The notes beneath the pieces are model-generated. The model was not told where the DNA came from. It ran no database searches and saw only the letters and a program-made list of their open reading frames with translations. This document shows positions 15,924-24,038 of a stretch of 47,615 bases of DNA, in pieces. Source of the DNA: Pusillimonas sp. UBA6240 (lineage in GTDB: Bacteria > Pseudomonadota > Gammaproteobacteria > Burkholderiales > Burkholderiaceae_B); assembly GCA_002441445.1 (NCBI GenBank), contig DJWC01000084.1:1182-48796 (forward strand). Reading direction: 5' to 3'. A program made the position numbers and the translations under genes. How positions within the stretch are numbered: position 1 is the stretch's first letter; every line of letters begins with the position of its first letter.

Positions 15924-16547
15924 ATGTACGTTCCCGCCCATTTCGCTGAGACCCGGCCCCAACAGCTGGCCCGCATCATTCGCACGCACCCGCTGGGCAT
16001 GCTGGTCACGCACGATGCCGACGGGCTCGATGCCAATCACATTCCGTTCGAATTCGATCCGGAAGCGGGAACCCATGGGATGCTGACGGCGCATGTGGCC
16101 CGCGCGAATCCGCTGTGGCAGCGCTGCCAGACAGGCAGTCCGGTGCTGGTCGTGTTTCGCGGAGCGGAAGGCTATGTCTCGCCCAATTGGTATCCCAGCA
16201 AGCACGAAACGCATCGCCAGGTGCCGACCTGGAACTACGAGGTGGTGCATGCGCACGGTTTGCTTACCATACGGGACGACGAGCGTTTCGTTCGCGGCGT
16301 CGTCGCGCGCTTGACGCGCCAGCACGAGGCCAGTGAGGCACGGCCGTGGAAGATGTCGGATTCCACGCCCGAATTTATCGACGGCATGTTGCGGAGCATC
16401 GTGGGCATCGAGGTCGCCATCACGTCGCTGATTGGCAAGCGCAAGCTCAGCCAGAACCGGGAAGAGCGGGACCGCCTCAGCGCCGCCGAAACCTTGCAGG
16501 CGCGAGGGCATACCGAATTGGCGCAAAGCATGCGCGAGGCGGGCTGA
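15924..16547 (+). CDS. PaiB-like FMN-binding protein (negative transcriptional regulator family)
   Basis: 207 residues, full length for the PaiB/FMN-binding split-barrel family. Visible hallmarks are the start MYVPAHFAE, GMLVTHDADGLDANHIPF, GMLTAHVARANPLW, and the very typical YVSPNWYPSK followed by VPTWNYEVVHAHG. Family members bind FMN and have been linked to repression of protease and sporulation genes in Bacillus. Biochemical activity in proteobacteria is not established. It pairs with the divergent MocR regulator, suggesting vitamin B6 or polyamine-related control, an inference. Confidence 0.92.
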   Translation: MYVPAHFAETRPQQLARIIRTHPLGMLVTHDADGLDANHIPFEFDPEAGTHGMLTAHVARANPLWQRCQTGSPVLVVFRGAEGYVSPNWYPSKHETHRQVPTWNYEVVHAHGLLTIRDDERFVRGVVARLTRQHEASEARPWKMSDSTPEFIDGMLRSIVGIEVAITSLIGKRKLSQNREERDRLSAAETLQARGHTELAQSMREAG

Positions 16548-16625
16548 CAATTTTCGTTTTTCTATTGCGTGGCTATAGCTGCCATGCATAAACTTGACGC
16601 TTTATAAATCATGACTGGAGACTGC

Positions 16626-17228
16626 ATGCCTTCCCCTCTATTAAAGCCCACCAGCCTGGCTGGCCAACATGTCGAATTGATCCCTTTGGCCATGGCCCAC
16701 AAGGACGGCTTGATCGATGCCGTGAATGACGGGCAGCTCTGGCAGCTCTGGTACACGAGCATACCCGCGCCGGATCGCATGGCGGCTGAAATAGAACGCA
16801 GGCTCGCCTTGCAGGCCGCGGGAACCATGCTGCCGTTCACCGTCATCGAGCGGCCGAGCGGCCGCATCGTCGGGATGACCACCTACATGAACATCGACGC
16901 GGCCGGCCCTCGCGTCGAGATCGGATCGACCTGGTATGCGCGCAGCGTTCAGCGCACGCCGCTGAATACCGAGGCCAAGCTGCTGCTGCTGGGCCACGCC
17001 TTCGAGCAGCTCGATTGCCTGGCGGTCGAGTTCCGCACCCATTTTTTCAATCATCAGAGCCGCCGCGCCATCGAGCGCCTGGGAGCCAAGCTCGATGGCA
17101 TCCTGCGCAGCCATCAGCGTGCGGCCAACGGCACGCTGCGCGATACCTGCGTGTATAGCATCATCGCATCCGAATGGCCGACGGTCCGCGCGCATCTTTC
17201 CTGGCAGCTTCACAGAGGCAATCCATAA
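16626..17228 (+). CDS. GNAT-family N-acetyltransferase (RimJ/RimL-like)
   Basis: About 200 residues. I start it at ATG 16626 because GGAG lies five bases before it; an in-frame ATG at 16611 is the alternative. The GNAT core is visible: LIPLAMAHKDGLIDAV at the N-terminus, TVIERPSGRIVGMTTYMNID (beta4), EIGSTWYARSVQRTPLNTEAKLL (pantetheine contact region of the RimJ-like subgroup) and FNHQSRRAIERLGAKLDG. The substrate is unknown. A nearly perfect hairpin starts at the stop codon. Confidence 0.9.
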   Translation: MPSPLLKPTSLAGQHVELIPLAMAHKDGLIDAVNDGQLWQLWYTSIPAPDRMAAEIERRLALQAAGTMLPFTVIERPSGRIVGMTTYMNIDAAGPRVEIGSTWYARSVQRTPLNTEAKLLLLGHAFEQLDCLAVEFRTHFFNHQSRRAIERLGAKLDGILRSHQRAANGTLRDTCVYSIIASEWPTVRAHLSWQLHRGNP

Positions 17229-17250
17229 AGCCTGGCAGGCCTTATGGATT
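17220..17250 (+). terminator. inverted repeat at the end of the acetyltransferase gene, possible terminator
   Basis: AATCCATAA (17220-17228) pairs with TTATGGATT (17242-17250) and, after one mismatch, GCC pairs with GGC around a TGGCA loop. The stop codon TAA is inside the left arm. No T-tract follows, so termination is uncertain; mRNA 3'-end protection is equally possible. Confidence 0.4.
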
Positions 17251-17335
17251 GCCGCGTGTCGAATCAATCATGCGCCTCCATGTTGGCGGACGCCGGCCTT
17301 CGCGCCGTGCGCCCGCCGCCGCGCAGGCTCCGGAT

Positions 17336-17875
17336 TCAAAAATCATCTTCTTTGGAAGCAATAACTACCAAAGCCGCGCTGGGCGCAGCGCTTGTGGAGA
17401 CCAGCTTGTGGGGGATCCGCGAATCGAAGTGGGCGCAGTCGCCTGCGGAGAGGCGTTCTTTTTTTTGAGCGATCTGTAGCTCCATTTCACCTTTGAGCAC
17501 ATAGAGGATTTCCTCGCCCTCATGATGGCTCATCAGCCTTCCACGGCTGGCGCGGCTGGTTGGACGGATGACGAAAGCCCGCATTATCTTGCCGGGATGC
17601 AGGCCGGCCACCATGGTCATTGCTTCGCCGTTGTTATGTTCCCGTTCCGATGCCCTCATGATGGAAATCGGTTCGGTGTCTGCTTGCTGGTGCCCGAACA
17701 GCCGGTCAACGCTGACGCCCAGCGCTTTCGCAATGGCAAGCGCCGATTCGATGGACGGCGTGGACACGCCTCTTTCGACTTTGGATAGATAGCTGCGCGT
17801 CAAGCCTGATTGCTGAGCCAGCTGCTCGAGGGTGAGGCCATTTTTTATGCGGAGAATCTTTAGTTTGATTAACAA
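17336..17875 (-). CDS. XRE-family regulator with C-terminal cupin domain
   Basis: About 179 residues. The helix-turn-helix (ILRIKNGLTLEQLAQQSGLTRSYLSKVERG) is followed by a cupin_2 sensor domain with HHEGEEILYVLKGEMELQI and AHFDSRIPHKL. The open frame extends to a TTG at 18130 inside the preceding gene's stop codon, but those extra residues look non-coding. TTG 17875, with AGGG upstream, gives the normal family length; it remains a guess. It lies downstream of the MOSC and reductase genes in the same direction. The palindrome at 19653-19668 in front of that operon is a likely target. Confidence 0.85.
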   Translation of the reverse strand: MLIKLKILRIKNGLTLEQLAQQSGLTRSYLSKVERGVSTPSIESALAIAKALGVSVDRLFGHQQADTEPISIMRASEREHNNGEAMTMVAGLHPGKIMRAFVIRPTSRASRGRLMSHHEGEEILYVLKGEMELQIAQKKERLSAGDCAHFDSRIPHKLVSTSAAPSAALVVIASKEDDF

Positions 17876-18126
17876 TGCCAGCCCTGGTGATGATGATTTT
17901 TCTTGGCAAACAGGCGTCGACCGCTGGTCGCGGGATGAAGCCGCTGCTTGATTATATATGCCGGCATCGAGCGGCTCCCGCCTGCTGTGTCCGCTGAGTG
18001 CGGCGGACCGCCTGGAAGAAAAATCAAAAATGCGCCGGCCTGTAGTCGAACAGCGGGATATCAGGCCTTGCGTCCCGCCTGTGCCGGCGATATGAATCGC
18101 GGCGATCGTGCAGCTGTTTGTAGCCG

Positions 18127-19077
18127 TCAAATATCAAGCACCAATCGTGGCCCCGCACATTCCGCGACGCATACGATCACTTCTTTTTCGCGCTCTTGCG
18201 GAGTCAGGACGCGGTCGCGATGGATGGGGGGGCCTTCGATCCAGCGAGTCCGGCATGCGCCGCAAATTCCGCCTCCGCATGATACCGAAACGTCGGCGCC
18301 CATTTCTTCCAGCGTGGCCAGCAGGCTGACTTCGGGCAGCACTTCTTTCTCTCGCCCGCTTTTGGCCAGCACCACAGTATAGGGATGCGCCGATGGCGTG
18401 GGAGCCAGCTTGGGCGCCACAAAGCGCTCGATGTGCTTGCGGCTGTCGGGCCAGTGGGCGACGGCGGCCTCGAACGCGTCCAGCATGCGGTCCGGTCCGC
18501 AGCAGAATGCTTTCGCGTCGTCGCCATAATGGCGGACCAGAGATTGGATGTCCGGCGCGGCGGTCTCGAGCGTATTGTACAGATGCACACGCCCGGCCCT
18601 GATTGCCGGTTGCAGCATATCGGCCAGGCTGGGGTTGCCCCTGCTGGTCCAGTGCAAGACATAGTTTTCTTTATGCTCGCGCTCGAGCGCGAGGATTGCC
18701 GAAACAAAAGGAGTGACGCCGATGCCGCCCGCAATGAAGATATTCATCGCTGTCGGGGCAAGCGCCATGCCGCTACGCGGGACTGATACGCCTATCTTGT
18801 CTCCGGGGCGAAGCTGCTCGTGAATGTAGCGCGATCCGCCGCGGCCGCTGTCCTCTTTCTTTACCGCCACGATATAGCGCCTGCAATCGGCCGGGTCATT
18901 GCATAGCGAGTAAGTACGTGTCAGGCCGCCGTCCAGGTGCAGATCGATATGGGCGCCTGGATGGAAGGCCGGCAGCCTCCAGTCGTCCTGGTCGGCCAGT
19001 ACCAGTCGTTTGATGCCTGGCATGGGTTCGTCGATGGAACGGACCACGGCCTGAAGATGCTTGATCGGCTTTGCCAT
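18127..19077 (-). CDS. phthalate dioxygenase reductase-type flavin/[2Fe-2S] oxidoreductase (PDR/VanB family)
   Basis: A 316-residue electron-transfer protein that passes NAD(P)H electrons through FMN/FAD to a C-terminal ferredoxin. It shows the flavin motif RTYSLCND (about residue 54), the nucleotide-binding stretch FIAGGIGVTPFVSAI, HWTSRGNP, the CCGPDRMLDAFE motif, and the plant-type cluster ligands in SCGGGICGACRTRW followed by a distal Cys (VCVAEC). In most operons it feeds a Rieske oxygenase, but none is present. The neighbour one base away is a MOSC protein, so it may reduce that instead. Confidence 0.93.
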   Translation of the reverse strand: MAKPIKHLQAVVRSIDEPMPGIKRLVLADQDDWRLPAFHPGAHIDLHLDGGLTRTYSLCNDPADCRRYIVAVKKEDSGRGGSRYIHEQLRPGDKIGVSVPRSGMALAPTAMNIFIAGGIGVTPFVSAILALEREHKENYVLHWTSRGNPSLADMLQPAIRAGRVHLYNTLETAAPDIQSLVRHYGDDAKAFCCGPDRMLDAFEAAVAHWPDSRKHIERFVAPKLAPTPSAHPYTVVLAKSGREKEVLPEVSLLATLEEMGADVSVSCGGGICGACRTRWIEGPPIHRDRVLTPQEREKEVIVCVAECAGPRLVLDI

Positions 19078-19078
19078 G

Positions 19079-19603
19079 TCATGCGCCCCGCACGATATCG
19101 CCTACATGAATGACACCGCCTTTGAGAATCCTGCAGTTCAGCCCCGCCCTGTTGATCATTGGATCGAATACCGCCTTGCCGAGAATTTCTTCGATATGCC
19201 GGCAAGGGGTGGATAGCCGCGTCGCTTCGAGAAGTGCTTCTCCGACCCAGAACTGCCTGCCCACCAGATGATTCAAGGGTACGCCCTGAACCGTTACATT
19301 GCGCCGATGTTCTTCCGGCAGCATCTGGATCTTCGCGTCGCGCGCCAAGGCCTCTAGTGTTTCGATTTCGAACAGGGTGATTTGCCGGCCGTCTTCAGGC
19401 TTATGGGAATAAAAGCCGGACTCTTGTCCGATCATATAGCGGTCGCCGACTATGCCTTTGCCGGCGACCAGGGTCAGATCGTTGAACGACTCCATGGGAA
19501 GAAATGCCCGCGGCGTGATGTGCAAGTATCGAACGACCCCCGTCCAGCTTGGGGACACGGGGCGATGCACATTCTGGACGCTTTCCGTTCCTGCAATAGT
19601 CAT
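19079..19603 (-). CDS. MOSC-domain protein (YiiM-like molybdenum-cofactor protein)
   Basis: 174 residues, essentially a single MOSC domain. Characteristic stretches are LVAGKGIVGDRY, QITLFEIETLEAL, RRNVTVQGVPLNHLVG, and a cysteine in RLSTPCRHIEEI at the place where MOSC enzymes ligate molybdenum. YiiM, YcbX and mARC relatives reduce N-hydroxylated compounds. It is the first gene of the operon MOSC-reductase(-XRE regulator) with a one-base gap to the reductase gene, so the two are probably one enzyme system. A GTGTCAT/ATGACAC palindrome lies 50 bp upstream. Confidence 0.9.
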   Translation of the reverse strand: MTIAGTESVQNVHRPVSPSWTGVVRYLHITPRAFLPMESFNDLTLVAGKGIVGDRYMIGQESGFYSHKPEDGRQITLFEIETLEALARDAKIQMLPEEHRRNVTVQGVPLNHLVGRQFWVGEALLEATRLSTPCRHIEEILGKAVFDPMINRAGLNCRILKGGVIHVGDIVRGA

Positions 19604-19652
19604 GCGGAAATCCTTGGGTAGAGCTGGCCCTCGTTAATTCAAAGGACATTTA

Positions 19653-19668
19653 GTGTCATAGATGACAC
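19653..19668. promoter_or_regulatory. perfect palindrome, operator candidate of the MOSC operon
   Basis: GTGTCAT and ATGACAC (7-bp arms) are separated by AG. The site is 50 bp upstream of the MOSC start codon. The same 7-mer half-site recurs in the palindrome at 21686-21705 in front of the Bug-aldolase operon; each locus carries an XRE-cupin regulator. Confidence 0.6.
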
Positions 19669-19827
19669 AATTGTAGCTTACCGCGGGAAATGAGCAAGGG
19701 ACGAAAAGGGGTGAGAAGGAGTTGATGAGGAAAAAGTTGATCTACCTCAATATTCCACCCTCGTCGGCCTCCCGAAGAATTTCAGTAGGGCCGGGCAAGC
19801 CGCGTCGCGGCGACGCGGCTTTCGGCA

Positions 19828-20607
19828 TCAGAAGGGATGCAGCATTTTCTCGGCCCTGCGCGCGTAATATGCGAAGGTCGCGTCCGTGCGGCGAGGCGTG
19901 TTGATCCATTTCTGCGCTTCATGCCCCAGTTCCGGCGGTATCGGCTGTACGGTTCCGGCCGCCATGGCCATGAGCTGGAGACGCGCCGCCCGCTCGAACA
20001 TGACCCCGAGCACGCAAGCCTCTTCAACGCTGGACCCCGTCACCAGCAGCCCATGATGGGCCAGGAGAATGGCTTTTTTGTCTCCCAGCGCGGCGGAGAT
20101 GATTTCCCCTTCTTCGTTGCCCACAGGTATGCCGGGCCATTTTTCAAGGAAAGCGCACTGGCCGTACAGCACGCAGGTATCCATGTGCGCGATTTCAAGA
20201 GGCACTTCCAGCATCGAGAGGGCGGACGCATGGGGAGCATGGGAATGGACGATGCACTGAACGTCGGCCCGCGTACGGTATAGCCATGAATGAAAGCGGT
20301 TGGCGGGGTTGGCCATGCCTTCCCCCTGCAATACGTTCAAGTCTTCATCGACGAGCAAGAGGTTGTCGGGGGTGATTTCATCGAAGCCCAGGCCGAGGCG
20401 TTGCGTCCAGTATGTGCCGGGCTGTTCCGCCCTGGCGGTGATCTGGCCCGACAGGGCGGAATCGTGCCCGAATGCGAACAAAGTCCTGCAAGTCTGGGCT
20501 ACCGCCTCGCGCGTGCTCAATTTTTCGGCGTGAAGATTGGCTTCCATGCTCTTGAGAGCGGAATTGACAATTTCGGGCTTGCTAAGCCGCATGGTATCTA
20601 TTGCCAT
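19828..20607 (-). CDS. class II aldolase/adducin family protein
   Basis: 259 residues. The zinc-site histidines of the family are visible: HSHAPHASAL (about residue 118) and LLAHHGLLVTGSSVEEA (about residue 185). ALSGQITARAE near residue 50 fits the N-terminal substrate loop. Family members cleave or decarboxylate phospho-sugars and hydroxy acids, but several, as in this branch with MDTCVLYGQ, are uncharacterised and linked to aromatic or acid catabolism. It follows the Bug gene by 31 bp, so a transported organic acid is the likely source of its substrate. Confidence 0.9.
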   Translation of the reverse strand: MAIDTMRLSKPEIVNSALKSMEANLHAEKLSTREAVAQTCRTLFAFGHDSALSGQITARAEQPGTYWTQRLGLGFDEITPDNLLLVDEDLNVLQGEGMANPANRFHSWLYRTRADVQCIVHSHAPHASALSMLEVPLEIAHMDTCVLYGQCAFLEKWPGIPVGNEEGEIISAALGDKKAILLAHHGLLVTGSSVEEACVLGVMFERAARLQLMAMAAGTVQPIPPELGHEAQKWINTPRRTDATFAYYARRAEKMLHPF

Positions 20608-20638
20608 GTTTTTCTCCTGTTGAGGTCCAAGATTGCGG

Positions 20639-21625
20639 TCACTTTTTTTCCTGTGCCCGCAGCTTGGCCATGATGTTCTTCCATTTGTCGTATTCGGCGC
20701 TTACAGCGGCCCGAAACTCTTCGGGGCTCGAGCTTGCCGTGGTTGTTCCTTGTTCGGCCAGCAAGGTGATGTATTGCTTGTCGCTCAAGGCTTGCCGTGT
20801 GGCTTCATTGAGCTTGTCGACTATCGCTTGCGGCAGGCCGGCAGGCCCGATCAAGCCCGATATCGAACCGGAAAGAATGTCGGGGTATCCGAGCTCCGCG
20901 GTCGACGGCAGGTCGGGGGCGCTGCCGATGCGCTTGGCATTGGCCAGCGCCAAGGCGCGCAGTTTCCCCGATTGCACGAAAGGCATGACGACGGGCGTGG
21001 CTTCGAATGTCATGTCCACCTGGCCGCCGACGACGCTGGTCACCGATTCCGCGCCGCTTTTGAATGGCACGTGCAGGAACTTGACTCCGGTATTTTCCTG
21101 CATGATGGTCATGCCCTGGAAGGGGGAGCTGCCGATGCCGGCCGTGCCAAAGCTGAAGGTCTCCGGCTTTTCGCGGGCGAGCTCGACCAGCTCTTTCAAG
21201 GACTTCGCCTTCACAGACGGATTGACCGCTATGACGTGAGGCGTCGATGCGACCGTGGAGATGTAAGTGAAGTCCTTGAGGCTGTCGAAAGTCACATTGG
21301 CGCTGGTATTCGGGTTGACGGCGACGACACCGAGTGTGGTGAACATCAGGGTGTAGCCGTCCGGCTTGGCATACTTGAGACGTTCCGCCGCGATATTGCC
21401 GCCGGCGCCCGGCCGGTTGTCGACGATGATGGGTTGCCCCAGTTGTTGTTCAAGCACCTTGGCGGTTGCCCTGGCCACGAGGTCCGTAATGCCGCCGGCG
21501 CCAAAAGGGACAATCAGGGTAATAGGGCTGGAGGGATAAGCGGCGAATGCCGTAGAGGTGCCGATAGCGCACAGTGCGACAGAGCGGGCGATTATGCTGA
21601 TCCCGCGCTTGAATGCTTTCATCAT
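20639..21625 (-). CDS. Bug-family (TctC) periplasmic solute-binding protein
   Basis: 328 residues with a signal peptide (residues about 1-28, ending TAFAAYP). It has the Bug fold markers ITLIVPFGAGGITDLVAR, GQPIIVDNRPGAGGN, KPDGYTLMFTT, VPFKSGAESVTSVVGGQVDM and the late IGPAGLP. Bug proteins bind carboxylates such as glutamate, aspartate or aromatic acids. No TctAB membrane genes are nearby, so it is an orphan receptor that may use a distant transporter or act in sensing. It is transcribed with the aldolase gene and is divergent from an XRE-cupin regulator. Confidence 0.94.
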   Translation of the reverse strand: MMKAFKRGISIIARSVALCAIGTSTAFAAYPSSPITLIVPFGAGGITDLVARATAKVLEQQLGQPIIVDNRPGAGGNIAAERLKYAKPDGYTLMFTTLGVVAVNPNTSANVTFDSLKDFTYISTVASTPHVIAVNPSVKAKSLKELVELAREKPETFSFGTAGIGSSPFQGMTIMQENTGVKFLHVPFKSGAESVTSVVGGQVDMTFEATPVVMPFVQSGKLRALALANAKRIGSAPDLPSTAELGYPDILSGSISGLIGPAGLPQAIVDKLNEATRQALSDKQYITLLAEQGTTTASSSPEEFRAAVSAEYDKWKNIMAKLRAQEKK

Positions 21626-21685
21626 GTTCGTCTCCTTGATCCTTGATATAGATTATGGAAATGTTGTGGACACTTCTGTAGCAAT

Positions 21686-21705
21686 TATGACACTTAAGTG
21701 TCATA
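21686..21705. promoter_or_regulatory. 20-bp perfect palindrome between Bug and XRE-cupin genes
   Basis: TATGACACTTAAGTGTCATA is self-complementary over all 20 bases. It lies 60 bp upstream of the Bug start on the minus strand and 34-79 bp upstream of the regulator start. A third, imperfect half-site (GGACACTT, 21668-21675) precedes it. This is a likely operator of the adjacent regulator, controlling both directions. Confidence 0.7.
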
Positions 21706-21783
21706 TGGGCAACATCTGGAATTACCCTTACTGTCACGGTGGTCTACAATCAGGACGAACGACAATTGCTTGCGAGAGACTCA

Positions 21784-22440
21784 GTGCAAAAACTCTCCCT
21801 ATCGGAAAAACAGACGGGTAAGCGGTCGAGCCCTCAGGGCGATAAAGCGCGTGACGCGAATCCTCTGGCTGAACGGCTGTCCTTTTACCGCAAGCTCAAT
21901 GGCCTCAGTCTGGAGCAAGTGGCCACGCGCGCGGGAATCACCAAAAGCTATCTTTCCAAGCTGGAGCGCGGCCTGTCTTCGCCCACCATCGCGACATTGC
22001 TCAGGCTGGCGCAGGCACTGGGCCGAAGCGCCGAGCAATTGATTGGTGAAAAGGGCCAAGACGACGATATCGTTCTCGTGAAGGAGCAAGACCGCATACC
22101 GTTCACGCGCTCGAAAGAAAGAGAAGGGTATGTGTACGAAGCCATCGCGGCGAACCGGACGCGGAAGGCTATGGCGCCTTTCATCATGTCGCCTCCCTCG
22201 AAGGTCAACGAAAAGGCGGCTCTGGCCAGCCATGCCGGCGAAGAGCTGATCTTTATCGTGTCCGGCGTCATGGAAATGGTCTTCGCCGACCGCGTCATTC
22301 GGCTCGAGGCTGGCGATTCGCTTTATTTCAATGCCTCGATACCGCATCGATCCAGGTCGCTCGGCAAGCAGCCGGCAAAGGCTCTGGTCGTCGTCAGCAT
22401 CCCCGATCCGGCAACGAACGAAAGCCCAGCCGGATTGTAG
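21784..22440 (+). CDS. XRE-family regulator with C-terminal cupin domain
   Basis: About 218 residues. The HTH (YRKLNGLSLEQVATRAGITKSYLSKLERGLSSPT) is followed by a cupin domain (ASHAGEELIFIVSGVMEMVF, DSLYFNASIPHRS). I use GTG 21784, which has GAGAG seven bases upstream; GTG 21739 in the same frame is an alternative without such a site. It is divergent from the Bug-aldolase operon across the 20-bp palindrome and is related to the regulator at 17336-17875 (shared YLSK.ERG recognition helix). Likely a ligand-responsive local repressor. Confidence 0.88.
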   Translation: MQKLSLSEKQTGKRSSPQGDKARDANPLAERLSFYRKLNGLSLEQVATRAGITKSYLSKLERGLSSPTIATLLRLAQALGRSAEQLIGEKGQDDDIVLVKEQDRIPFTRSKEREGYVYEAIAANRTRKAMAPFIMSPPSKVNEKAALASHAGEELIFIVSGVMEMVFADRVIRLEAGDSLYFNASIPHRSRSLGKQPAKALVVVSIPDPATNESPAGL

Positions 22441-22525
22441 GGTAGCGCGCCGGGCGCCGGGCATATGGCTTGCTGCCGATAGCGGATGCCCCGACGGGGG
22501 CCAGCAAAATCAACGGAGAGGCGAT

Positions 22526-22768
22526 ATGACTGCTGAGAAGTCCGGCAAATCCCAAGACATTCGAAAGAACATCGGATCCAGCCCGCCCGGCCCGCCGGCC
22601 AAGGATGATGCGAGCAAAACCCGCGAACACGGCAGCGCCGGCGCACTGGGCCGTGGCGGCAAGGCGGCGGCAGCGGCAAAGGACCGGCCCATCAATATCT
22701 CCACCGCCGACGACGTGGATATCGATAAGAACATTCCCGGCGAAGATGCCGGCCAGCAAAGGCTGTAG
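22526..22768 (+). CDS. small hypothetical protein, 80 aa, hydrophilic and low complexity
   Basis: The start is well marked (GGAGAGG six bases before ATG 22526). The protein is rich in Lys, Asp, Gly, Ala and Ser (residues 1-50 are disordered-looking, with GRGGKAAAAAKD), with an acidic end DDVDIDKNIPGEDAG. No domain is recognised. It resembles small stress-related disordered proteins in composition only. It converges with the ParB-like gene. Confidence 0.65.
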   Translation: MTAEKSGKSQDIRKNIGSSPPGPPAKDDASKTREHGSAGALGRGGKAAAAAKDRPINISTADDVDIDKNIPGEDAGQQRL

Positions 22769-22808
22769 GCATCTTTCATGCATGCCAAGCCGTCGGGGGC
22801 ATTGGCTG

Positions 22809-23774
22809 TCAGTGACTGCATCGCGGCCGCGCATCCCTGAATCGCACCGGCGGCCAGAAGTCATCCGGCAGGATGGGCGGCGGGTCTTCATCGAGCGGGC
22901 CGGGCGCTTCCTCGGGTACACATTGTTGCAATGCCTCGCGGACTTGTTCCATGGCCGCCACACCGCTGGCGCCCCGGGTTACGCGGTCCCACCAGATTCT
23001 ATGGACACAGCGCACGCGTACGGGGATGGAGGGCAAGCCGATGCGTTGCGCCATGGCCAGGCGGTGCAGCCCCCGGTTGATCTTCAGAATGCGGCCTTCC
23101 CGCGAAATGGCGACGCCTATGGGATCTTTGCCGCGCGCGGGGTCGTAGCCATTGGCGGCCATGTCATCGAGAAAGTGGAGATAGACGCGGAGGTAATCGA
23201 GGATTTTCTCGGGGGTGTCCAGCAGCACGCCTTGCTGATGGGATGCCCAAGGTTCCCCGCGTTCAATGCAATCCATCAAGTCTTTGTAGCGCTCGGTGCG
23301 TTCCAGGTGATCGCGGTTTTCATCCAATTCGCTAATCAGGCGGTAGCGGGTGCCCACGCGCAGATCCTCGCGGCGCAAATCCCAGCTGCCGTCCCAGATG
23401 AACGCCAGCGAAGAAGGGCGTTTTTCCAGGTGCCTGGGCGCATGGACGGCTATCCGGATGAGCTTGCGCGGATCGACATGCAGCGTCAAGGCCGTGCTGC
23501 CCAGCTCTTCCTCCAATGCATGGCGCGACAGGCCGAACGCTTCAATGTAGCGGCTTTCAGTCCTGTGTTCGGCCCAGCGCTGGAGTGCGAAGCGCCCCAG
23601 CGGCAAGCCGACGGACTGCTGCAGGGCATCCCGCCAGCGGTGGGTCAAGTGCGCGATCCGTACCCGCTGCCTGATCTCCGGGGAAGTCAGCGCGGTGAAA
23701 GCCGCGTCCGCCCCCGGCCCAAGCATTCCTTGTGCATGGATGGCTTTATGACGCTCTTTGCCGAATGCATACAT
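22809..23774 (-). CDS. protein of unknown function with a ParB/Srx-like motif
   Basis: 321 residues from ATG 23774, which has GGGAAAG upstream; a TTG at 23843 would add residues without support. No signal peptide. The C-terminal half contains KDPIGVAISREGRILKINRG, then HRLAMAQRIGLPSIPVRV, the pattern seen in ParB-like/sulfiredoxin-fold domains (D.I.V.....G......G.HR..A). The N-terminal half is charged and unassigned. Such proteins occur beside polysaccharide genes or as stand-alone genes; no partner is visible here. It converges with the small 80-aa gene. Confidence 0.72.
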   Translation of the reverse strand: MYAFGKERHKAIHAQGMLGPGADAAFTALTSPEIRQRVRIAHLTHRWRDALQQSVGLPLGRFALQRWAEHRTESRYIEAFGLSRHALEEELGSTALTLHVDPRKLIRIAVHAPRHLEKRPSSLAFIWDGSWDLRREDLRVGTRYRLISELDENRDHLERTERYKDLMDCIERGEPWASHQQGVLLDTPEKILDYLRVYLHFLDDMAANGYDPARGKDPIGVAISREGRILKINRGLHRLAMAQRIGLPSIPVRVRCVHRIWWDRVTRGASGVAAMEQVREALQQCVPEEAPGPLDEDPPPILPDDFWPPVRFRDARPRCSH

Positions 23775-24038
23775 GGCTCTTTCCCGGCCCGGCCGCGGAC
23801 AATCGAACCGACGCTGATAATAAATATGTCTTTTCTTGAGCAAATTAATCTTGGATGTGACTTAATTGAACCAGCCAAAAGGTTTAAGCGCCTTTAGCGG
23901 ATGTTTAATCTGTTTCGTTTTGTTTATGCGGGCGATTTTGGGGCTGGCCGGCATCCGCCTTGCAGGCATGGGCGGAAGAAGAATTGTTATGCTGTCCCCA
24001 GCGGCCGGGCCTCATGCGGCGACACAGGAATTTCACTC

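Noticed and set aside
17876..18130. Longer form of the first XRE-cupin regulator starting at TTG 18130
   Set aside because: The added residues look like out-of-frame sequence, and family length is met from 17875; the overlap with the reductase stop codon is probably chance.
20633..21646. Plus-strand 337-codon frame opposite the Bug gene
   Set aside because: Antisense to a full Bug protein with signal peptide and signature motifs; no domain in the alternative frame.
22605..23897. Plus-strand 430-codon frame over the ParB-like gene
   Set aside because: The minus-strand frame has a ribosome site and a motif; the plus frame is low-information and overlaps two better-supported genes.
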